A DNA stretch of 64,000 nt, taken from Patiria pectinifera. Lineage: Eukaryota > Echinodermata > Asteroidea > Valvatida > Asterinidae. The stretch covers positions 28,323,366 through 28,387,365 of the forward strand of contig CM057135.1 of assembly GCA_029964075.1 (NCBI GenBank). The letters are read 5' to 3'. Of this stretch, positions 12,001-20,300 are shown piece by piece (the stretch's first letter is position 1; the number at the start of each line of letters is the position of its first letter). The position numbers and the translations under genes were made by a program. The notes under the pieces were generated by a model, which saw only the letters and a program-made list of their open reading frames with translations, had not been told where the DNA came from and did no database searches.

Positions 12001-13722
12001 ACAATGGTTGGACATGTACCAGTCTAGTCTTTAGCCTCACTTTGAAATCAATTGACTTCCCTCTCATGTGCAAAATGTACCAGTCTAGTCTTTAGCCTCA
12101 CTTTGAAATCAATTGACTTCCCTCTCATGTGCAAAATATTGAAGAAATGTCTCCTTTAAAAATTGAATTGATCTTTCAAACTTGGTTGGTGAAATACTGA
12201 GGACCTTTTCTTTGCCCCATGAAAATTTTGGAGAACTTTGCTGGCTAAAGAGTGAGTAAACACTAAGGCCGAGTAAAAAAAAAAAATAGTTTCTTGTCCG
12301 GGGTTTTTGAAAAAAGGAGGAAGCGGGGCTTTTTATTTTTTATTTTTTATTTTTTTTCAAGATGACCGCCTTTTCAAAATTTCTTGCAACCGTTGGTGTT
12401 CCACTGTTCAAAGACACTTTTAAAGATGAAAGACAAGTTGGACAAGAGAACTGAACATATTTACAGTGTCATTTAGAGTTGTATTGGCATTGGTATTTAT
12501 TTTCCGATGAATTTGTAGACTTTTTCGGTGTTTTTCTACTACATTTTTCAAAAATAAAAAAATGATAAAAAAAATCCAGGTAGCCTCCAAAAAGGAAGCG
12601 GGCGGGGACGAGAAACTTTTTTTTTTTTTTTACTTCGCCTAAGATGTTATGGTAAGCACACGCACAGACAGACTGGGGCCTTCAGTTTTGAAAAACATGC
12701 AAAACGAAATCAGGCCAACTTTACTCACTCTTTGGCCGACAAATTCTCCAAACTGATCATGAGGCAAAGACATGGTGCTCAGAGTTTCAGCAACCAAGTT
12801 TGAAGTCACGATTCAATTTTTAAAGTGCGCCACATTAGGGGCCATGCCATGTTAGGGTACATCAACAATAGCAGAGATTTTTCGGAAAGAATGTTGCAAC
12901 CTTAGGCCAAAAAAAAAAAGTCTCCGGTTTCTGGTATGGAGCTTGCCCAAAAAGTGATGCGGCGACGCGGCTTTTTTTTTTTTTTACCTGACTTTTTTGC
13001 TTCAAATGTGTGCTGATGACTGCAAATGGTTTCCGACTAAATTAGTGCAAATATATGGGAGTCCAGAGAGGCCACATAAAGCTTATTCTCGACCATAACC
13101 CAATCTAAAAACACGTTAAAATTGTGCAGCAGCAGTATTCCAGTCAAACCAGTGAGTTTGGCAGTTTTGGGACATCATCTTTCATTAAAAAAAAAACTTT
13201 TTCATTTTGCCGACGCGCATGGCTACGGCGACGCGCGCGCATATCAGAAACCGGAGACTTTTTTTTTTTGGCCTTATGCCACTTTTTTCTTCATATTATC
13301 ATCTCAATAAAGGTCAGTCATTGCAAAAATGTTGAAAAGACATGAATCTGGGACTGAAAACATTTCCAATTTTGTTAGGATTTCTTAACAAAATTGGAAA
13401 TGTTTCTCAGTCCCAGATTCATGTCTTATCATCATTTTTGCAATGACCGACCTTCATTGAGATGAAGAAAAAAAGTGGCATCAGGTTGCAAAATGTTTTC
13501 CCTTAATTCATGTAATTTCTTCACTGCAAAATTGCTTGAGTGATTTTGTACAATAGCTACATGATCACAGTGATGTAGGCCTACAACAGTACCAATCATA
13601 TTCATAAACCCAAATCTTGGGTTTACTCTCTGAAAATCTCGCGAATTTACCTTGTCCCATTCCAACCACTGTTTTATTTTCTCGTCCAACGACTTCTCTC
13701 CCGTGTCGACGTGTACGTCCAT
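1..13722 (-). CDS. PGM2: Phosphoglucomutase 2 (PGM2-like), 5' eight exons, 3' end outside window
   Basis: Alpha-D-phosphohexomutase family; PGM2 interconverts ribose-1-P/ribose-5-P and glucose-1-P/glucose-6-P in the cytosol. Exons, in coding order on the minus strand: 13,651-13,722 (ATG start), 11,567-11,666, 7,706-7,773, 5,341-5,429, 4,448-4,532, 3,156-3,263, 2,259-2,428 and 1-75 (cut by the window edge). Each has AG acceptor and GT donor sites and the phases join without a break, giving about 255 residues of a protein usually near 610. Diagnostic segments are QWLEWDK at the start, [32 protein letters not shown], the catalytic serine loop VTPSHNP followed by [19 protein letters not shown], and [13 protein letters not shown] in the last exon. 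The metal-binding DxDxD loop lies outside the window. Invertebrates often carry one PGM2/PGM2L1 ancestor, so glucose-1,6-bisphosphate synthase activity cannot be excluded. Confidence 0.95.
166..241 (-). repeat. tRNA-like sequence (tRNA pseudogene or SINE head) in a PGM2 intron
   Basis: Read on the minus strand, this 76-nt stretch has a perfect polymerase III A box (TAGCTCAGTTGG), a near-perfect B box (GGTTCAAATCC) and a pairable acceptor (GGCTTGA with TCAAGTT, two wobbles). The anticodon stem pairs poorly, position 33 is not U and the T stem is broken. I therefore read it as tRNA-derived rather than a working tRNA gene. Confidence 0.5.
1749..2213. repeat. MITE with TTA target duplication (PIF/Harbinger-like)
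   Basis: The ends are inverted: AGGCCTATTTATACACACG on the left and CGTATGTGTAAATAGGCCT on the right, each flanked by TTA (1,746-1,748 and 2,214-2,216). A 3-bp TTA duplication fits PIF/Harbinger. No transposase frame is present. It lies in the PGM2 intron before the exon at 1-75, about 45 bp from the end of exon 7. Confidence 0.6.
3156..3263 (-). CDS. PGM2: PGM2 exon 6, catalytic phosphoserine loop
   Basis: This 36-codon, phase-0 exon encodes [20 protein letters not shown] followed by [16 protein letters not shown]. The serine in PSHNP is the residue phosphorylated during catalysis in this family; vertebrate PGM2 has ASHN there, so the Ala to Pro change is a small variation. The exon is followed directly by three tandem copies of a 17 bp segment, each with its own GT donor (see findings). 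Confidence 0.93.
3395..3660 (+). repeat. 3' end of a non-LTR retrotransposon (CR1/L2-type reverse transcriptase tail)
   Basis: The plus strand encodes [20 protein letters not shown], then about 20 residues ending in KTHLF. This resembles the C-terminal end typical of CR1/L2/Jockey-type LINE reverse transcriptases (AGDRxFSVAAPxxWNSLP...LKTHLF). A short untranslated tail follows. Only the 3' part is present, as in a 5'-truncated insertion, in the PGM2 intron between exons 5 and 6. It is antisense to PGM2. Confidence 0.7.
3661..4192. repeat. TTAA-flanked MITE with central palindrome, copy 1
   Basis: It opens with TTAAAAGGAATATACAACAT and closes with its near reverse complement, ATGTTGTATATTCCCTTTAA (one mismatch). 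The middle carries ACACTGGTCGGCCGACCGGC, a GGTCGGCCGACC palindrome. Related copies are at 8,155, 10,231, 25,836 and 48,936. Insertion at TTAA suggests piggyBac-like or Kolobok-like mobilisation. No transposase is encoded. Confidence 0.72.
4604..5023. repeat. TTAA element, 'TTAACTCC...GGGAGTTAGTGTTAA' type
   Basis: The ends read TTAACTCCTTGGGCG and CGCTAGGGAGTTAGTGTTAA, degenerate inverted repeats sharing a TTAA flank. The interior is AT-rich with short inverted motifs (AAAATCCATC and GATGGATTTT). The same end type recurs at 17,012, 44,858 and 51,134. Confidence 0.5.
5852..6196. repeat. TTAA-flanked MITE, 'AATCCTCCT' family, copy 1
   Basis: The left end is TTAATCCTCCTACTGTTTG and the right end is GTTTGCACAGGAGGGTTGA. 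Shared internal segments such as ACAGTCACAGCCAGTCAATC and GACTAGTCAAATTCAG show that it is the reverse-oriented relative of 28,937-29,256. It lies in PGM2 intron 3. Confidence 0.65.
7182..7684. repeat. TTAA-flanked MITE, 'AGGGGCACTAGGTCCTG' family
   Basis: Inverted ends TTAAAGGGGCACTAGGTCCT and AGGACCTAGTGTCCCTTTAA bound about 500 bp. Short frames inside are not conserved genes. It ends 21 bp from the 5' splice site of PGM2 exon 3 (exon edge at 7,706), so it sits at the very start of that intron. Confidence 0.68.
7857..7975. repeat. 119-bp MITE with perfect 15-bp inverted ends
   Basis: CCGTGTCCGAATTAC at the left is matched by GTAATTCGGACACGG at the right. The interior contains a weaker second inverted repeat (GTGGCTGCAGCCGC). 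There is no coding capacity. It lies in PGM2 intron 2. Confidence 0.6.
8155..8518. repeat. TTAA/GGTCGGCCGACC MITE, copy 2 (left-truncated)
   Basis: The core CAACGATGGTCGGCCGACCA continues into the mirror TCGTTG. The right half ends TACTGTATATTCCCTTTAA like the other copies. The expected left terminus is not recognisable, so this is a half-copy in PGM2 intron 2. Confidence 0.62.
8519..10230. other. PGM2 intron 2, no gene recognised
   Basis: This AT-rich intron sequence has scattered short frames that lack splice support or recognisable similarity on either strand. I see no structured RNA and no clearly bounded element. PGM2 exon 2 begins to the right at 11,567. Confidence 0.6.
10231..10462. 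repeat. TTAA/GGTCGGCCGACC MITE, copy 3 (right-truncated)
   Basis: It starts with TTAAATGGAAAATACAACAT and contains a 28-bp perfect palindrome centred near 10,410 (CCAACGCTGGTCGG and its complement). The right half stops near CCCCAATTGACC without the terminal repeat. Its left half is almost identical to the left half of the 48,936 copy. Confidence 0.68.
10463..11566. other. PGM2 intron 2, remainder before exon 2
   Basis: No gene, RNA or bounded repeat is recognised. A frame reaching into 11,241-11,663 on the minus strand is PGM2 exon 2 plus read-through of intron sequence. Confidence 0.55.
12014..12135. repeat. Tandem duplication of 61 bp
   Basis: Two almost identical 61-bp units begin ATGTACCAGTCTAGTCTTTA at 12,014 and 12,075. 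The near-perfect identity implies a recent duplication in PGM2 intron 1. Confidence 0.8.
12150..12830. repeat. Inverted-repeat element with poly-A/T rich arms
   Basis: The left end TTTAAAAATTGAATTGATC and the right end CGATTCAATTTTTAAAG are inverted. Nested inside are CTCCAAA-type and TTTCTTGTCCGGGG versus GGGGACGAGAAAC inverted blocks beside A/T runs. It looks like a foldback or MITE of about 680 bp in PGM2 intron 1. Confidence 0.5.
12882..13503. repeat. Composite palindromic element, 'GGAAAGAATGTTGCAAC' family, copy 1
   Basis: The outer ends TCGGAAAGAATGTTGCAACC and GGTTGCAAAATGTTTTCCC are inverted. Inside are an inverted pair around 12,910-12,990 and 13,195-13,275 (AGTCTCCGGTTTCTG and CAGAAACCGGAGACT) and a second palindrome at 13,276-13,490. 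A simpler relative lies at 59,594-59,818. It lies in PGM2 intron 1, about 150 bp from exon 1. Confidence 0.6.
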
Positions 13723-14384
13723 GATCTTGCACGAGCGTAACCGGTTTCTCCGTGGCGAAAGTCAAGAAGCGAAGGTCTTCTCCTGATTGAATAACACTGG
13801 GTGCAGACACTAAGACTTCACACAAGTACGGAATCCTGAAAATTACCGAGCAAACTGTCGAAATATGCAATATTGCAACAGCCGAACATCTTGTGAGTGA
13901 AGCCTAAATGCCTGTCATTTAGCCGTCTGGTACCTGTTGTAAATCATTGCGTTGACGTTGTGCTTGACGAAGTCACCAACCTAAATTACACGCGAGTACG
14001 TGCGTGTTCAGCGTCTTGTTTATTTGTGGGTAGCACGCGTGTCAGGCATGCTCGGATATCAGGTCACGGACGGTACCGCCTGCTGACCTGGGGATCTGGA
14101 TGACCCACTTTTTCCCGTTCAATTTTTTCACTCAATTTTACTTATTTTATGTTTGAGGATCTTCGAAACAGTTGCAATTCCCAACTTGGAGTCAACTACC
14201 CGTTCCATATAAAAATTCAACTACACGCACTAAAATATAAACATCAACTACACGTTTTAAATAATGTGAAGCTTGACGCATGAGGGCGCTCTTTGTAAAG
14301 TAATGGATAACTGGTTCCGAACGAAAAGATTGGCAGCGCAGATGAGTTTATCTGCACGGGAACCAGTGCAGTATATAAATCAAG
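13723..14384. promoter_or_regulatory. Shared upstream region between divergent PGM2 and POLR1E
   Basis: The PGM2 start codon (minus, 13,722) and the POLR1E start codon (plus, 14,385) face away from each other with 662 bp between them, so promoters and 5' UTRs must be packed here. Next to POLR1E lie nested inverted repeats: ACTGGTTCC at 14,310-14,318 pairs with GGAACCAGT at 14,359-14,367, and GCAGAT at 14,338 pairs with ATCTGC at 14,350. Then come TATATAAAT at 14,372 and CAAGATGGCAGCC spanning the start codon, which resembles a YY1 site. The TATA-like string is too close to the ATG to be a standard TATA box unless the leader is extremely short. Confidence 0.5.
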
Positions 14385-17300
14385 ATGGCAGCCTCCATGA
14401 AGTATATCCCACGTGAACAAGACGGACTTATTCTAGGTGGGAAACCTATACAAATGACGATATCAGTCATTAATGAAACTGACAATTTATCCTTAATAGG
14501 AAACAGAGTTCTTGGGAAGAATGCAGTATCCCGATGCCACTTTTTCCTACCGGTATAGGCCTATAAAATATTACCGCATGCCATCACATCAGTCGATACA
14601 TTTGCATTTGGTATTTTGGATGTTAGCATGGTTAGAGGCCCTCTAGAGGGCGCTTTTCTTGTGGGAAACTAAAGAAACAAAGACACGACCCCCCCCCCCC
14701 CCCACCAAATATGAACGGGCTAAAAAAATCAGATTAAAGTTTGTTAGATAATACTATAAGTTATAATAAGTATAATTTACTTATTACTAGAATGTTTTAT
14801 GTCAAAAAAGGAGTTCTAGCGCCCCAGTTAGTGGGACTACAGATAATCACGATAATTTCTCTATCTGTTCTTGAATCTTATAATCTTGCTCATCGCTACA
14901 TCTCCACCTCCCCCCAAATATATATTTATATTAAAAAAAATATTAATTGTGGATCCCTCATTCCATTGCAGTAGGAGTATTATGATTTGAAGACTTGTAT
15001 GGATATTCTCTTAAACTACCAATACTGATACTGGTTATTTATATTATTGACAATTTTAACGTCTACCTACAGCTAACTTCACCCACGGAAGGTTGAAGGT
15101 AACCGAGGAAGGTGGCTCTTCTGAGACTCCCAATTTCAAATGCTATAAACACACAGACCAAGGAGACAAGAGAAGGAAACACCAGCGAATAGTCGTGAGT
15201 GGATTGCCTTATACTTTTCAAAAGTCAAGGCAGTTTAACATTGTTATGATCAAGCAAAAAGAAAAGATTTTTACTTTGTTTTAAAAATTGTTTAAAAATT
15301 ATAAATAATTTAAAACTGGTTTTGTCGTCGTGTATTTGTGAATACTTTTTTCTATGTTGTGGATTTGCAGGTTGCCGAGTCAAACTCCATGAATTATGTT
15401 GGGCAAAATTATGGTATACATGCTCCAAAATACAGCTCAAATTGCAAGTAAGTTGATATAAATTCATTTTGAAACCAGTCTGCAAAAGTGTATAAGCAGA
15501 TTTGGTATTTAAAGAAAAAGCACCCATTATCTTTCCATAAATTTCACTTTTCATATTCTCTTCCACAGATATTTAGTTGGGGTTCTGGACAAGAAGCGTG
15601 GTAAGATGAAAGTATTTGATGCGCAGTCGTTTCATCTGAGGCCGTGGTTCGGAGAAAGCAAAGGGGACGAGGAAAGTGTTCATGCGACAAACAACGAAAA
15701 ACTGTCGACGCTTCAAAAGGTATGTGTTCTTGTCAGATGTGGGATCAGATATTAGCTGAATTTTAAGCACAATTTCTGGGCATTCCTTAACAGTTAGCAG
15801 AAAAGTTGTGCTAACCTGAAGCACTGTTTCTGCTGGTCTATGATGCCATTGTCTTTAATTCTCAATAGCAAAACTTCTTTCGCATAATAATTTGTTGACC
15901 AATTTTTGCAACGAGAGATTTACAAACCAATATTGATGAAACTCATTTTCGTTCTTGACTCTTTAACAGAATGACAGGTTAACAGAAGCTTTTGGGAGCT
16001 CACGCAAGCAGCGTGCGTTGGAGTCTCGGCTCCGCAGCGCCGTTACCTCCGAGGCCCTGGAGACACTGGCCAACAAGGCAGTCAAGCATGCCCAGTCACA
16101 ACCCGAGAGTGCAGTGAAACCTGGTAAGTAGTGTTTTCCATAACCCCCCACCATTTTTCTTCTCCTTGGCACCCTACTGTTTTTAACAGAATCCATCAAC
16201 AAATTGTGCAGCTCGCTGAATTCAATAGTTTACAGCAGTTAACATTTTGCGTCTTTTGATCTCTACCCAGATCAACTGAGTGGATTTAGCATAGTCTTGG
16301 TTGATTAAGAACAATTTGCAAAACCAACGCAACTTCATTACAATGCATTTCAGTGGAAAATACCAGAACATTGTTTGAAGGTTTTGGACAGAACTGCGTG
16401 TGGGATAAGTTTGTGATTATTCTGTTTAGTAAGTAAAGTCTGTCCCGAGCCAATGTGGCCCATCAGGCTGGCGTTTTCAGTAGCATGAAACAACTGAGAA
16501 TATTTCTATTCTCCCTGGATGTGATGCCAGTCCATCGCTGGTTACTCCCCAGCTAATGCCGGTACCCATTTATACTGCTGGGTAGAGAGAGGCAAGTAGG
16601 GATGAAGTGGCTTGCCCAAGGACACAGCGTATGACCAGCAGCTGGATTCGAACCCCTGACCCTCTGATCATGAGGGTCAGGGGTTCACTAACCCTAACCG
16701 TTAGGTGACACTTCCCCACTTGATTATTCTGTTCAGCTGAATGTAAAACACTAGGCTTATCGTCCTATTTATTGAAACACATGTGAACATCGAAAACAAA
16801 AGTCATAGAGAAAGAAGACCAGCTGTAAGATGTAAGTGAAGATGTTAACAGCTTTTTTCTTCCTGTTTTTTTCTTTCAGAAGACGAGGCAGATAGTGGTA
16901 GCATCCTTCCCCCACGCAATAAAAAAGCACAGATTCTGAACGATGTCTACGACCTTAATGACAGTATCCTTTGCCAGTGTATAGTTAGGACTGCTTTCAG
17001 GACTGAAAACATTAACCCTAACTCCCTAGCATGATCTACTAGGAACCATACCCATCCTGGCAAATTTCAACACCATATGGGAAACTGCACACACATATTT
17101 CTGACTTTGATTCTGGAGGTGTGCCAACCCAATGTAAAAGACTGTCAGTTTAGGGATCCTGACAGATTCAAACAAAACATGCCATTGGGGTTTGATGGGT
17201 TGAGTTCTGTTAGGAGTAATACTCTTAGTCTTAAGTCAATATTCAGAGCAATTTGTAAAATCCTTTAAAACCCTGCAGGTCAGTTGCAGGTGAAGGGATG

Positions 17301-20300
17301 GGTCTTACAGAGGGTCACTGCACACACAAAAGACAGCACTGTGGAGAGCGCAGAAGCACAGCACTGCGGCGAATCCATGGCTGAATCTGCCTGCTTGCCC
17401 TGAGCTTTACCACACAAAAGAATTGTGCAGGGATTTGAAGTGTTAGTCATGCTCCACAGAAGATTACCTCAAAGGAATTTGAAGTGGGGGTGCTAATATA
17501 ACTCTATGGGCAAAAGTGGTTTTGCAAAACTTGAACGGTTGTGAAGTGCAGGAAACTATTCAGTAATTTCACAAACACTAAACACTAGTTAAATTCTTCA
17601 GGGATCTGTGGTTGGGTCGGTAAAGAGACTGCACTTTTTATTAGCACACATTCTTCACTCAAAGAAAAAGTATAATTCTTAGCAAAGTCTGCAGCCTTGC
17701 TTTTCTTCCAATTTGGCCATTTTTTCAAGTGAATCACAGCCAATTAATGGTGGTTGATGTTAAAAATTATAAGAAAAAAAATAAACTACAAACTGTTCCG
17801 TAGTCTTGGAATTTCCTCCACTTGTAATTTGAAGGTGGTTCGACGTAACTCCTCTATGTTAATTTCTTTACCTTTTTTGTGTCAGTCATTTTACCGGTGT
17901 GTATGGAGATGCTGAGAGAGGTCGCTGATACCAGTGTTTTTCTGGAAGCTACAAAAGAACAGATAACGGAGTGGAGGACAGAGGAAAAGTAATTTTGAAT
18001 TAGCGTAACAAATCCTGCTTAAAAAGGTCATTGTAAATTACATTTTAAGTTCAAATCAAATGTGGCCATAAACCTCAAGCAGTGTCTTTTATTCAGAATG
18101 GTACACACTTACAAAAATTAGGGTTTACACTAAACTTTGATTTTGATTGAGGTTGGTTTGAGAGAATATTTTGTTGTTATTTTCTAACTCTATATTAAAA
18201 CTTGTCCTTCAGCTGAAGGTAAAGGGGTAAAGGTAAAGGGGACGAACCTGTGTTCACAGGAACGGAGTGCCCATCTCTCTTTCGTTTAGCGATTGGGTTA
18301 GACTCATATGCTGCTGTGGGGGGATCGCCACACCTCCTCCACAGCGAGTCTGTTACCTTCCCAGCATTGAATAATGCCGGTACCCATTTAACACCTGGGT
18401 TGAGAGGAGTAATTGAGGTAAAGCGCCTTACTCAAGGGCACAACACGCATGGCCACGGCGGGGCTCGAACCAACAACCTCACGATCATGAATCCTGTGCT
18501 CCACCGCTAGACCACACGTGCCCACAAAGCTAAAAGTGAATAATATTTATTTATTTTTTTGAAAAGTGAATAATGTTTTTTTTGTTATCCTAACAGGTAC
18601 TGTGACTACATTTTGGGCCATCTTGAGAAACTGCCAACAAAGGCAGAGGATAAACAACAAAGAGTGTGCATCTTAGTATACATGCACTACCTACGCAAGA
18701 TGTACGCCATTAATCAGAAGGATTTGAAGGCTAAAAAAGGTAAAGGTAGTCAGGGTACAAGACTTGCTCCTGCTAATTGGACATATTCCTGAGCCAATGA
18801 GGTCCAGTCACAAGTCCAGTCACAAGCCTGGTCACAAGTCCAGTCACAAGTCCAGTCACAAGTCCAGTCACAAGTCCAGTCACAAGTCCAGTCACAAGGT
18901 CAGTCACAAGTCCAGTCACAAGGTCAGTCACAAGTCCAGTCACAAGGCCAGTCACAAGTCCAGTCACAAGTCCAGTCACAAGGTCAGTCACAAGGCCAGT
19001 CACAAGTCCAGTCACAAGTCCAGTCACAAGGTCAGTCACAAGGTCAGTCACAAGGTCAGTCACAAGTCCAGTCACAAGTCCAGTCACAAGTTACAGTGGA
19101 TGAACAGTAACAAAGAATGCCTTTGTGAAAGCTCATTTGAATAGCTTGTGAGTTGAATTGGGACTGGAGGACTTGTGATGGACTTGTGATGGACTTGTGA
19201 TGGAATCGACTTGTCAGTTTAGCGGGTCCTATTATAAAATATTGTTTGATCGATTTATTAGAGCCACTATTTCATTGGAGAAGTAGGGTGCCTTAAATGG
19301 GGAATTCTTTCCAAGTTAAACTTTGCAACAAGTTTCGTGTTGGTTGTCACCATCGTTAGTTTTCATTGAAAATCACATTTTAAATTAAGAATTCTTTTAA
19401 TTTTTGTAGTGGTAGTTGCAGAGGACCTACCGGATGCTTTCAACCAACACTTCTTAGATAATTTCACTCAGGTGTCGGCTTTGGTGGATGGGGTCAGAAA
19501 GCAGAGGTGGGTGACAAAGACAGCTTGAGAGCATCTCACAATTTTTACATCTTCCTGTCATAAAAAAATTTCATCTTCCGAGATAATTTAAAGGCATTCA
19601 TCGGATCGTTTGCTTTTTATTTTTTTTTTTTCATTTTTTTTCATTTTCAAATTCCATCAGAGAAAAAGAAGAAAAGAACTGAAAGCAGTTCAGTTCAGTG
19701 GAATTTTTTTTTTTTTGAAAAAAGTGTAAAAAAAATCATGCAAGCTTTTTGATCAAACAACACACACGTTATAATAACTCTTTGTTGGAAATCTTCTATA
19801 CATTTCTTGATTTTATATAAATGAGTGCAAGCCAGACGGAATAATTCAATGGGGTTTTTAGCACTAGTACGATCTTCAATCCAAATAAGCTTTTTGATAA
19901 TAATTTGCTAGGTTACTTGTGGGATGAATGCAAATGATCCTTCAATGGGGATTGTTGTTGTAAAAAGTGTTGTCTTGTATTGTAACAGCATGCAACTTAT
20001 TGTCTGTGGAGTTAGAAATCAAACAAAAGGTTGTATTTCTACTCTTCTGTTCATCTTACATCACTTCATACCGCTGGTTTTTCTCACAACCATACTTGTA
20101 GACTCTCTTGTAGATTCTCTTTTCACACTTATAGATTCTCTTTTAGATTCGGTCACTTCACTTGTTGTATCCACAGAAATCTCCCAAGTTGCATTTCACA
20201 TTCCTCTGTTTCTTTTTCCAGATCTTTTCCCCAGAAACTCAAGGAGAAAGTGCTTGTTCGCATGCTTACCCTGGCACTCCTTATAGACGACTTCAAGACG

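Noticed and set aside
14372..14380. TATA box of POLR1E
   Set aside because: It lies only 5-13 bp before the start codon; a TSS 25-30 bp downstream would fall inside the coding sequence.
18764..19144. 126-codon frame of Ser-Ser-His-Lys repeats (and its antisense Thr-Gly-Leu-Val frame)
   Set aside because: Produced by a 12-bp tandem repeat, whose period is a multiple of three, inside a POLR1E intron.
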